Below, piece after piece: positions 18,212 through 25,959 of a stretch of DNA of 54,525 nucleotides. The position numbers were made by a program, and so were the translations under genes. Each line of letters begins with the position of its first letter. Position 1 is the stretch's first letter. This DNA is from Bacteroidia bacterium (GTDB lineage Bacteria > Bacteroidota > Bacteroidia > B-17B0 > Aurantibacillaceae): contig JALHRL010000026.1 in NCBI GenBank assembly GCA_022841465.1, forward strand, positions 1-54,525. Direction: 5' to 3'. The notes below the pieces were generated by a model. It worked only from the letters and a program-made list of their open reading frames with translations, searched no databases and had not been told where the DNA came from.

Positions 18212-19009
18212 TTCTTTTACAATAAAGGTTAGTTTTGGTTCTTGCGCATTTGCAACTTGCTGCACTTCTTCATGACTAACGTTTTGCACCACACCTTCAA
18301 TTCCTAAATCAGTAACAATACTTATTCCAAAACAATTAATTCCGCTGTGTTTTGCAACAATAACTTCAGGTACAGTACTCATCCCTACTGCATCTGCACC
18401 TATTCTCCACAAATAACGATACTCTGCCGGAGTTTCAAAACATGGGCCTGTTAAACCTGCATAAACTCCTTCTTTCACTCTTATTTTATTTTCTTGAGCA
18501 ATTTTTTTTGCTAAATCAATATAACTTTTTTTGTAGGCTTCGCTCATATCTACAAAACGCGGCCCCATCTCATTACTATTTTTTCCAATTAAAGGGTTAT
18601 CCGGAAATAAATTAATATGATCGTTAATAATCATAATTTCTCCAACCTCAAATTCCGGATTCATTCCTCCGCTTGCGTTGCTAACAATTAAAGTATGAAT
18701 ACCCAATGCTTTCATCACACGAACGGGAAATGTAATTTGTTTCATATTATAACCTTCGTAATAATGAAAACGCCCTTGCATGGCCATTACATTTTTACCG
18801 CCAAGTTTTCCAAAAATAAGTTTGCCACTATGGCCTTCTACTGTACTTACCGGAAAATTTGGAATTTCATTATAGGGAATAACATGCTCTACCGTTATTT
18901 CTTTCACCAAACCACCTAAACCTGTTCCTAATATTATTCCTACTTGCGGATTAAAGTTGTTGGTTTTCTCACGAATACTTGCTGTGGTAGAATTTATTTG
19001 TTCGAGCAT
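18194..19009 (-). CDS. punA: Purine-nucleoside phosphorylase
   Basis: 271 residues. Trimeric class I PNP that splits inosine or guanosine with phosphate for purine salvage. Visible signatures are the phosphate loop GTGLGGL, VEGHSGKLIFG, MQGRFHYYEGY, the base-binding ANEMGP-like region (NEMGPRFVDM), LTGPCFETPAEYR and VGMSTVPEVIVA. The start lies 41 bases inside the end of lpxK, so the two genes overlap and are probably co-transcribed. No downstream in-frame ATG would preserve the phosphate loop, so the overlap is real. Confidence 0.95.
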   Translation of the reverse strand: MLEQINSTTASIREKTNNFNPQVGIILGTGLGGLVKEITVEHVIPYNEIPNFPVSTVEGHSGKLIFGKLGGKNVMAMQGRFHYYEGYNMKQITFPVRVMKALGIHTLIVSNASGGMNPEFEVGEIMIINDHINLFPDNPLIGKNSNEMGPRFVDMSEAYKKSYIDLAKKIAQENKIRVKEGVYAGLTGPCFETPAEYRYLWRIGADAVGMSTVPEVIVAKHSGINCFGISIVTDLGIEGVVQNVSHEEVQQVANAQEPKLTFIVKELIARI

Positions 19010-20042
19010 ATTTTAAAATTATTTGATTAAACTCTTCTTCTTTGTCTTTAAAAGTAACCTCAACAGGCAAAACATACAAATTCATTTTTTGAACAATTGG
19101 CCAAACGTTTTTATTTTTAAGACGCATATAATCTTTTTCGGTAGTAATAATTATTTTATCGGGCTTATTTAACTGATTGTAGTACCGTTGAATATCTTCT
19201 AATTCCTTTGGAATATATTCATGGTGATCTTCAAAAGGAAAATGATAAACCTCATTTGCAAACTCTTTTAAATACGTGAACATAGTTGATGGATTAGCAA
19301 TTCCGGTAAGCAACATTACATGGTATTTAAACAATTCATTTTCTACAATAATTTTTTGTGATTTATCGGTTACCGAATATAAATCGCCATATTTTAAATA
19401 ACTAAAAAAAACATACTGATGTGCTAGTGGTTTTACATCTTTAACCACAGTTCGCAATTCAACTGGTGTAGTTTTATCAGGAGTTTTACTGATTATAATA
19501 ATGTCTGCGCGCAGCATTCCGCTTTTTTGCTCGCGTAAACGACCATAAGGAAGTAAGTGATCGTTAAAAAAAGGACGAGCAAAATCGCTCACCATAATAT
19601 TCATTCCGCATTTAATGGCGCGGTGTTGTAAAACATCGTCTAACAAAACAATTCCTGGTTTTGGATTTAATTCAATTAGTTTTTTTATGCCATTTACTCT
19701 ATTGGCATCTACCGCAACTTGAAGATTATATTTAGTTTGGTATATTAATGGTTCGTCGCCAATATCTTCAGCGGTACTGCTTTCATTTGCTAAAATAAAG
19801 CCATTGGTTTTTCGCTTATAGCCTCTGCTTAAAGTAGCTAATTTAAATTCGTTAGCCTGTAATAAATTAATTAGGTATTCTACCATAGGAGTTTTACCTG
19901 AGCCGCCAACTGCTAAATTTCCAACGCCAATGGTGTGAATTTCAGGTTTAAATTCTTTAAGAACTCCGGTGTCGTATAAACGGTTTCTAATAAAAATCAC
20001 TAATCCGTAGATTAGTGATAGTGGATAAAGTGCTATTTTCAG
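18969..20042 (-). CDS. lpxK: Tetraacyldisaccharide 4'-kinase (lipid A), apparent CTG start
   Basis: Adds the 4'-phosphate to the lipid A precursor at the inner membrane. The P-loop GNLAVGGSGKTPMVEYL and the DDVLQHR motif are clear. A simple ORF call starts at GTG 20000, but the frame continues upstream. It encodes ALYPLSLIYGLVIFIRNRLY, which is the conserved N-terminal membrane segment of LpxK. The in-frame stop is at 20061-20063, and no ATG, GTG or TTG lies between that stop and the conserved segment. A CTG at 20042-20040 falls exactly where the family methionine is expected (then Lys-Ile-Ala), giving 357 residues. A perfect 10-bp hairpin covers codons about 8-15. A sequencing error cannot be excluded. 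Confidence 0.9.
   Translation of the reverse strand: MKIALYPLSLIYGLVIFIRNRLYDTGVLKEFKPEIHTIGVGNLAVGGSGKTPMVEYLINLLQANEFKLATLSRGYKRKTNGFILANESSTAEDIGDEPLIYQTKYNLQVAVDANRVNGIKKLIELNPKPGIVLLDDVLQHRAIKCGMNIMVSDFARPFFNDHLLPYGRLREQKSGMLRADIIIISKTPDKTTPVELRTVVKDVKPLAHQYVFFSYLKYGDLYSVTDKSQKIIVENELFKYHVMLLTGIANPSTMFTYLKEFANEVYHFPFEDHHEYIPKELEDIQRYYNQLNKPDKIIITTEKDYMRLKNKNVWPIVQKMNLYVLPVEVTFKDKEEEFNQIILKYARTNKFYHSKYS
19996..20019. repeat. Perfect 10-bp inverted repeat at the start of lpxK
   Basis: ATCACTAATC (19996-20005), loop CGTA, GATTAGTGAT (20010-20019). It is perfectly paired over 10 bp with a 4-base loop and overlaps the GTG at 20000 in one arm. It lies inside the conserved N-terminal coding segment of lpxK, so it may act on mRNA folding or be a by-product of codon choice. 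Confidence 0.8.
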
Positions 20043-20076
20043 TGCAAAATTCAGCGTTCGTTATTTTAAAATTTTA

Positions 20077-20832
20077 TTAATCGCTTTTTTCACTTTGCAA
20101 ACCTAATTGTGGTGCTGCCGGATCAAACTTAATATCATAAAACTGTGAGCCTTTGTGGTAACTTATTTCTAGTGGTGATGTAGCATCCCAATCCACAATT
20201 TTAACTTTTGTCATGTTAGTAACTGTTTTAATACACGAGCTTATGGTACGTTGTTTCCAAATTGCTTTGCCTTTTGGCGCCCATCTAACAAAATAAACTT
20301 TTGTTTCGTGTCCTCCGTTACAAGCTCCGTCTCTATATGCAGATTTGGTAAAAGCATCTACATAAATCAGCATATAAGCAGTATCCCCAATTGTTTTATT
20401 AAAAAGAAGTTTAGAAACTTCAGGGTTTTTTACAACAGAATCTTTATAGCAATACGTTAAAAAGGTATCGCGGTTTGCAATGTTAATACATAATTCCATT
20501 CTGTCCGTTTTCTTTTTTGGTGTTTTTGTTCTAACGTAAAACGACATCTGTTTTCTTTTTTGCTCAGCTCTAAACGCCGCTCTAATAGAATCGTTTTTTA
20601 TTTTACGTTCTTTGTAAAACTTCTTTTCGCCCGTTAAGCCATCAATTTCAACTTCAAGTGGCAAAGTAAGTTCAAGGGCTTGCATAGGATCTAACTCCTC
20701 ATCTTCCGCATAAACAGTATCCTTCACGGCAACTTCTTTTCCTTTTTTACTTTTATATCCCGTTTGTTTTCCTTTTGTTTGTGCTCCTGCTACAGAAACA
20801 CAAAACATTAATATGAAAAGGTATCTTATCAT
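20077..20832 (-). CDS. Secreted protein of unknown function
   Basis: 251 residues. A signal peptide (IRYLFILMFCVSVAGAQ, about 1-18) is followed by a basic Lys-rich stretch, an acidic stretch (YAEDEELDP) and a soluble domain. That domain has cysteines in ELCINIA, TYCYKD, GACNGGHET and SSCIKT, which could form disulfides. I do not recognise the family. A strong -7 box (TAACTTTG) lies 20 bases before the ATG. It is 34 bases upstream of lpxK on the same strand, so the two may share a transcript, but no functional link is evident. Confidence 0.75.
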   Translation of the reverse strand: MIRYLFILMFCVSVAGAQTKGKQTGYKSKKGKEVAVKDTVYAEDEELDPMQALELTLPLEVEIDGLTGEKKFYKERKIKNDSIRAAFRAEQKRKQMSFYVRTKTPKKKTDRMELCINIANRDTFLTYCYKDSVVKNPEVSKLLFNKTIGDTAYMLIYVDAFTKSAYRDGACNGGHETKVYFVRWAPKGKAIWKQRTISSCIKTVTNMTKVKIVDWDATSPLEISYHKGSQFYDIKFDPAAPQLGLQSEKSD

Positions 20833-20852
20833 GGCTATCAGTTTAATTATTA

Positions 20853-20860
20853 CAAAGTTA
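20853..20860 (-). promoter_or_regulatory. -7 box upstream of secreted protein and lpxK
   Basis: TAACTTTG on the minus strand, an exact TAnnTTTG match ending 20 bases before the ATG at 20832. The -33 region is weak (ATTG at 20887-20884, 23-base spacer). Confidence 0.5.
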
Positions 20861-20888
20861 TGTTTATTTACTTAAATTAAAAACAATT

Positions 20889-21659
20889 TTATTGCGCATT
20901 CCATCCTCCATCAATTGGTAAAGCTGTTCCGGTTAATGTAGAAGCACTTTCACTTGCCATAAAAACCGCTGTTTGCCCAAGCAACTCTACCGTTACAAAA
21001 TCTTTTACGGCCTGCTTGTATAACATTATTTTACTTATTACTTCGTTTTCAGGTATTCCGTGTGTTTTAGCCTGATCTTTAATTTGTTTTTCAACTAAAG
21101 GCGTTTTAACATAACCCGGGCATATGGCATTGGCTGTAATGTTAAACGGTGCTCCTTCTAAGGCTATAGTTTTTGTAAACCCAACAATACCGTGTTTACT
21201 TGCTACATAGGCACTTTTAAATTCGCTTGCCACCAAACCATGCGCCGATGCAATATTAATTATTCTTCCAAATTTTCTCTCTTTCATCCCTTTCCACACA
21301 GCTTTGGTTAAATGAAAGGCCGAGGTTAAATTAATTGCAATAATGGCATCCCACTTTTCTTCCGGAAAATCTTCAACAGCCGATACGTGTTGTATTCCGG
21401 CATTGTTAACCAACACATCAATTTTTCCAAATTTTGCTATACCATCACTTACCATCTTTCGTAATTCTTCGGGCTTTAACATGTTTGCATTACTAAACAT
21501 AGTGCCTATTCCATAATCCCTTGCTACCTGTTCCGCAATTTCCGGGCCATTAGCTTCCAAACCATTAAAAATAATGTTAAATTGTTTTGTCTTAGCAAAC
21601 TCTATCGCTATTCCTAAACCAATACCACTGCTGCTTCCCGTTATTAATACTGTTTTCAT
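20889..21659 (-). CDS. 3-hydroxybutyrate dehydrogenase (SDR family)
   Basis: 256 residues. Interconverts (R)-3-hydroxybutyrate and acetoacetate with NAD. The Rossmann motif TGSSSGIGLGIA (7-18), NNAG, the catalytic Ser in IASAHG and YVASK (Tyr and Lys) are all present. The segment ANAICPGYVKTPLVEKQI is characteristic of 3-hydroxybutyrate dehydrogenases rather than acyl-carrier reductases. It is divergent from the Crp-type regulator and could be under its control, but no operator was recognised. Confidence 0.9.
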   Translation of the reverse strand: MKTVLITGSSSGIGLGIAIEFAKTKQFNIIFNGLEANGPEIAEQVARDYGIGTMFSNANMLKPEELRKMVSDGIAKFGKIDVLVNNAGIQHVSAVEDFPEEKWDAIIAINLTSAFHLTKAVWKGMKERKFGRIINIASAHGLVASEFKSAYVASKHGIVGFTKTIALEGAPFNITANAICPGYVKTPLVEKQIKDQAKTHGIPENEVISKIMLYKQAVKDFVTVELLGQTAVFMASESASTLTGTALPIDGGWNAQ

Positions 21660-21795
21660 TTTTCGTTTTATTTTAACATTAACTAAATTACTAAATTAAT
21701 TGTTATTGCACCTTCTTTTAAATGCTAAATAATTTTTACCTAACAATGCATGGTTATTAAACTATTTTCTTTTAAAATTTTAACTTTAACGATTC

Positions 21796-22374
21796 ATGTT
21801 TGAGCAAATAAATAAAAATGTAACACGCTACCACACGTTTAGTAAAAAAGAGCTTGACTTATTTAATAAACTACTCAAGCCGGTGAAGTATGAAAAAAAA
21901 GCATTTCTATTACAAGCAGGCGAAGTATGCAATTTTGAAGCATTTATTAATAAAGGATGTGTTATGACTTATTTACTAAATGAAGAAGGGAAAGAAACTG
22001 TTTTATATTTTTCTATAGAAGATTGGTGGGTGAGTGATTTATCGAGTTTTAATGAACAAAGAAAAAGTGATTTTTACATTCAATCTTTAGAAGATAGTGA
22101 AGTTTTAACTCTAAATCCTCAAACAAAAGAAGAGCTATTGTTTCATGCCCCAAGCTTTGAAAGGGTTTTTCGTTTAATGGTACAAAAAAACTTATCGGTA
22201 ATGCAAAATCGTTTGCACAGCATAATTGCAAAAACAGCAGAACAACGTTACACCGATTTTATTAAACGCTACCCAAGTATTATGCAGCGTGTTTCGCAAC
22301 GCCACATTGCCTCGTATTTAGGCGTTACTCCCGAGTTTTTAAGTAAAATAAGAGCCAAGCAATCCAAATTGTAA
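21796..22374 (+). CDS. Crp/Fnr-type transcriptional regulator
   Basis: 192 residues. An N-terminal cyclic-nucleotide-binding-like beta roll (about 20-115, with LLQAGEVCNFEAFINKG) is joined by a long helix to a short helix-turn-helix (RVSQRHIASYLGVTPEFLSKIR). The canonical cAMP phosphate-binding Arg/Ser set is not evident, as is usual in this Bacteroidota subgroup. It is divergent from 3-hydroxybutyrate dehydrogenase and upstream of pirin and yceI, which may be targets. A near-match -7 box (TAACTTTAA) precedes it. Confidence 0.85.
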   Translation: MFEQINKNVTRYHTFSKKELDLFNKLLKPVKYEKKAFLLQAGEVCNFEAFINKGCVMTYLLNEEGKETVLYFSIEDWWVSDLSSFNEQRKSDFYIQSLEDSEVLTLNPQTKEELLFHAPSFERVFRLMVQKNLSVMQNRLHSIIAKTAEQRYTDFIKRYPSIMQRVSQRHIASYLGVTPEFLSKIRAKQSKL

Positions 22375-22415
22375 TTTCTTAATCTAGTTCAATGTTTTTA
22401 ACCTAAAGGTTGCCG

Positions 22416-22423
22416 TAACTTTG
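22416..22423 (+). promoter_or_regulatory. -7 box upstream of pirin gene
   Basis: TAACTTTG, an exact TAnnTTTG match. Its last three bases are the TTG that would otherwise be taken as an upstream start codon. The true ATG follows at 22442. Confidence 0.5.
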
Positions 22424-22441
22424 TGGTATAAAAATTTAACA

Positions 22442-23317
22442 ATGGACAGAAAAGATTTTTTAAGAAAGGGGTTAATGGGCACAGGTATGCTAGTTTCCTC
22501 AAAAGTTCTTGGAAATTTAATTCAAAACAATATTGACGAATTAAAAGAACTTGAACCCATCGGTTTTAATCATATACCAAATACAAATTCAAAAATTATG
22601 GCAAATACAATTCTACACAAAGCAAACACAAGAGGTCACGCTAATCACGGTTGGTTAGATTCTCATCACACTTTCAGTTTCGCAAACTATTACAATCCCG
22701 AGCGCATGCACTTTGGTGTTTTAAGGGTTTTAAATGACGATAGAGTTGACCCCGGAATGGGATTTGGTACCCACCCGCACGATAATATGGAAATTATTTC
22801 TATACCGCTTGAAGGTGATTTAGAACACAAAGACAGTATGGGAAATGTTGCGGTAATTAAACATGGCGATATACAGGTAATGAGTGCAGGTACAGGAATT
22901 GAACACAGTGAATTTAATCGTAATAAAGACAAACTGACCAAGTTTTTACAAATTTGGGTATTCCCCAATAAAAAAAATGTAAAACCTCGTTACGATCAAA
23001 TATCATTAGATAGTAAAGACCGCCATAATAAATTACAACAAATTTTATCACCCAATGAACACGACGAAGGAGTATGGATACATCAAGATGCTTGGTTTCA
23101 CTTAGGAGTATTTGATAAAAATTTTAAAACCAAATACCAATTTAAAAAGGAAGGAAATGGCGTTTATGCCTTTGTAATTAAAGGTGAATTTACTTTAAAC
23201 GGACAGGTTTTAAACGAACGAGATGGAATGGGAATTTGGAATACGAATTCTTTAGATATTATTTCAGGTTCTGATAAAGCAGAAATTTTATTAATGGAAG
23301 TACCAATGACTTTATAA
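22442..23317 (+). CDS. Pirin family protein with Tat-like N-terminus
   Basis: 291 residues from the ATG at 22442; the in-frame TTG at 22421 lies in the -7 box and is not a start. The N-terminus MDRKDFLRKGLMGTGMLVSS resembles a Tat signal with Arg-Lys in place of Arg-Arg. The pirin cupin follows from about residue 55, with metal-binding HPHDNMEI, then GDLEHKD and GTGIEHSEFN, and a C-terminal cupin half. Pirins can be quercetin dioxygenases or redox-linked regulators; here neither is shown. A Tat-type leader is unusual, since pirins are normally cytoplasmic. It is followed 28 bases later by yceI. Confidence 0.88.
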   Translation: MDRKDFLRKGLMGTGMLVSSKVLGNLIQNNIDELKELEPIGFNHIPNTNSKIMANTILHKANTRGHANHGWLDSHHTFSFANYYNPERMHFGVLRVLNDDRVDPGMGFGTHPHDNMEIISIPLEGDLEHKDSMGNVAVIKHGDIQVMSAGTGIEHSEFNRNKDKLTKFLQIWVFPNKKNVKPRYDQISLDSKDRHNKLQQILSPNEHDEGVWIHQDAWFHLGVFDKNFKTKYQFKKEGNGVYAFVIKGEFTLNGQVLNERDGMGIWNTNSLDIISGSDKAEILLMEVPMTL

Positions 23318-23345
23318 ATTCAATAAACAAATAAAAATAAAAACT

Positions 23346-23879
23346 ATGGAAACAACAAAATGGGGCTTAGACCCAATGCACAGCGAAATTACTTTTAAAG
23401 TAAAGCACATGATGATTGCCAATGTAACAGGTAATTTTACAAAATTTGATTCGAATGTAATTACTGAAGGGGATGATTTTACCAAAGCTAAAATTAATTT
23501 TTCGGCAGATACCAACTCTTTAAATACTAATAACGAGCAAAGAGATGGTCATTTAAAATCGCCTGATTTTTTTGATGCAGAAAAATTTCCGAAAATTAAT
23601 TTTGAAAGTAACTCCATTACAAAAAAAGCTGATGATGAGTTTTTGGTGAATGGAAATTTAACCATAAAAGAAGTTACTAAACCGGTAAGTTTAAACGTAA
23701 ATTTTGGAGGTATTGGCAAAGATCCTTATGGAAATACCAAAGCAGGTTTTACAGTAGAAGGAAAAATTAACAGAAAAGATTTTGGTTTAACTTGGAACGC
23801 TGCCTTAGAAACAGGTGGTATGTTGGTAGGAGAAGAATTAAAAATTCATTCGGAAATACAACTGGCAAAACAAAATTAA
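23346..23879 (+). CDS. YceI family protein
   Basis: 177 residues. The YceI lipocalin-like barrel is clear: WGLDPMHSEITFKVKHMMI at the start, GHLKSPDFFDAEKFP in the middle, and TVEGKINRKDFGLTWNAAL near the end. YceI proteins bind isoprenoid-like lipids. This copy has no signal peptide, so it is predicted to be cytoplasmic, unlike the periplasmic E. coli protein. It is probably co-transcribed with pirin and ends at a strong shared terminator. Confidence 0.93.
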   Translation: METTKWGLDPMHSEITFKVKHMMIANVTGNFTKFDSNVITEGDDFTKAKINFSADTNSLNTNNEQRDGHLKSPDFFDAEKFPKINFESNSITKKADDEFLVNGNLTIKEVTKPVSLNVNFGGIGKDPYGNTKAGFTVEGKINRKDFGLTWNAALETGGMLVGEELKIHSEIQLAKQN

Positions 23880-23890
23880 AATGTAAAAAC

Positions 23891-23920
23891 AAAAAGGCAA
23901 CATGTTTATGTTGCCTTTTT
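23891..23920. terminator. Bidirectional intrinsic terminator between yceI and purF
   Basis: A perfect 13-bp stem, AAAAAGGCAACAT (23891-23903) and ATGTTGCCTTTTT (23908-23920), with loop GTTT. A-tracts and T-tracts on both sides allow it to work for both convergent genes. Confidence 0.9.
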
Positions 23921-23925
23921 TGTTT

Positions 23926-25824
23926 TTAGTACGCTCTAATGTTTTTGCCTTCCATGTAATTTACAAATGCTTTATTACTAACCCTTATTCCACCGGGTGT
24001 AGGATAATTTCCTGTAAAATACCAATCGCCTAGATGATTTGGACATGATTGGTGTAAACCTTCTATACTTTGATAAATAATTTGAAGTTCGGCTTTTAAA
24101 TTTTTTGGCTTAATTAATTCCGCAATTTTATCTGATATTTCAGTTGCTGTGTATGCATCATACAACTCCTTAACAACATTTATTTGTTCTTCTTTCGGTT
24201 TTTCTAATTCTGCTTTTGCTTTATTATATACTTCTTGAATTAACTTTTCTTTTCCGTTTTGTTTTAAAAGAGCCATGCACGCATCAAATGCAACAAATTT
24301 TCCTAAAACGGCCATATCAATTCCATAGCAATCAGGGAAACGAATTTGTGGTGCAGAACTCACTATTATTATTTTTTTAGGTTCTAACCTGTCTAAAATA
24401 GAAAGTATACTTTGCTTTAATGTTGTTCCTCTAACGATACTATCATCCACTATCACCAAATTATCTACGCCCTTTTTAACTGTTTCGTAAGTAATATCGT
24501 ACACCAAATTAACAAGGCTGTCGCGTGTTTCATCTGCAGTAATAAATGTGCGTTGCTTAGCGTCTTTTAAAATAACTTTGTGAATGCGCGGATGTATGTT
24601 TAAAATTTTATTTAATTCTTCTTTTGTACAATTTTTTGAAGCCAGAATTTTTTCGGCTTTTAAATTATTATTGTAATCATCTAAACCTTCTATTAATCCG
24701 CCAAAAGCAATTTCAGCAGTATTAGGAATATAACTAAATACTGTATTTTCTAAATCGTGGTTAACCGCTTCCAGCACTTGATTGGTAAGATTTCGTCCTA
24801 AAGCTTTTCTTTCTAAATAAATATCTGCATCGTTCCCTCTGCTAAAATAAATTCGTTCAAAAGAACACGATTTTCTTTCTTCTGCCGGTACAATTTCTTC
24901 TTCGCTAAAACTGCCATCTTTTTTTACAATAGCTGCATGACCCGGTTTTAATTCTTTTACCTTATCAAAAGGCACATTTAATACCGTTTGAATAACGGGT
25001 CTTTCGCTTGCAACAACAATTATTTCTTCGTCTTTATAATAAAATGCGGGCCTAATTCCATTAGGGTCTCTTAATACAAAAGCATCGCCATGCCCCATTA
25101 AACCGCACATCACATAACCTCCATCCCATCGTTTACTGCTTTCTTTTAAAATGGCGTTTACATCAATATTTGCCTGAATTAATTTACTTATTTCAACATT
25201 GCTGTCTGTTTTCTCTTTAAACTGTTTAAATAATTTATCGTTTTCTTTATCTAAAAAGTGACCGATTTTTTCAAGAACTGTTACTGTGTCTGCCTTTTCT
25301 CGTGGGTGCTGACCTAACTCTACCAAATGTTCAAAAAGTTCATCTACATTGGTTAAATTAAAATTACCGGCAACCACTAAATTTCTACTTTTCCAATTAT
25401 TTTGTTTTCTAAAAGGGTGGCAGCTGTGTACAGTATTTTTACCAAAAGTTCCGTAACGTAAATGACCTAAAATTAATTCGCCTAAAAAGGGAATATTTTC
25501 TTTTTGCCAATCGGCACTTTTGTATGCTTCCGGATTTTTTTCTTGCGCTTTTACAAAAAGCTCATTAATTTGAGAAAAAATATCTTGAGTGGCTTTGTTT
25601 TCAATAGATCTAAGACGGTCGATGTAGGTAGTTCCCGGCTTTGTATCCAATTTAATAGTGGCAATTCCGGCTCCATCCTGACCCCTATTTACCATTTTTT
25701 CCATTAGCTGGTACATTTTGTGTAAACCGTACCTAGCCGAACCGTATTTTGTTTTGTAATAACTGTGCGGTTTTAACAAACGTATAAAGGCTACTCCGCA
25801 CTCGTGTTTAATTAATTCGCTCAT
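23926..25824 (-). CDS. purF: Amidophosphoribosyltransferase, long Bacteroidota form
   Basis: 632 residues against about 500 for E. coli PurF. It would catalyse the first step of purine synthesis, PRPP plus glutamine to phosphoribosylamine. The catalytic cysteine is C9 in HECGVAF, preceded by an eight-residue leader that would have to be cleaved to expose it, as in the B. subtilis enzyme. NRGQDGAGI and LGHLRYGTFG form the glutaminase site. The PRPP-binding loop LVIVDDSIVRGTTL is intact. Extra length lies in the glutaminase half and in charged C-terminal insertions. Many Bacteroidota carry both a short and this long form, so it may be a second copy. A degenerate -7 box (TAACTTCG) precedes it. 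Confidence 0.88.
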   Translation of the reverse strand: MSELIKHECGVAFIRLLKPHSYYKTKYGSARYGLHKMYQLMEKMVNRGQDGAGIATIKLDTKPGTTYIDRLRSIENKATQDIFSQINELFVKAQEKNPEAYKSADWQKENIPFLGELILGHLRYGTFGKNTVHSCHPFRKQNNWKSRNLVVAGNFNLTNVDELFEHLVELGQHPREKADTVTVLEKIGHFLDKENDKLFKQFKEKTDSNVEISKLIQANIDVNAILKESSKRWDGGYVMCGLMGHGDAFVLRDPNGIRPAFYYKDEEIIVVASERPVIQTVLNVPFDKVKELKPGHAAIVKKDGSFSEEEIVPAEERKSCSFERIYFSRGNDADIYLERKALGRNLTNQVLEAVNHDLENTVFSYIPNTAEIAFGGLIEGLDDYNNNLKAEKILASKNCTKEELNKILNIHPRIHKVILKDAKQRTFITADETRDSLVNLVYDITYETVKKGVDNLVIVDDSIVRGTTLKQSILSILDRLEPKKIIIVSSAPQIRFPDCYGIDMAVLGKFVAFDACMALLKQNGKEKLIQEVYNKAKAELEKPKEEQINVVKELYDAYTATEISDKIAELIKPKNLKAELQIIYQSIEGLHQSCPNHLGDWYFTGNYPTPGGIRVSNKAFVNYMEGKNIRAY

Positions 25825-25933
25825 TAGAAGTGGTTGGGAATGCGAAGTTACTGCTAAAAATTAATTTAACAGATATGTTTTAATAAATAAATATTGGGCC
25901 TAAATTTTGTGTTCCATTTTGGTGTTTTTTCAC

Positions 25934-25941
25934 TATATTTG
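25934..25941 (+). promoter_or_regulatory. -7 box upstream of CotH-like gene
   Basis: TATATTTG, an exact TAnnTTTG match, with the chosen ATG at 25960. The longer open frame back to 25894 would place this box inside coding sequence. Confidence 0.5.
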
Positions 25942-25959
25942 GGCATATTATATCTAATT

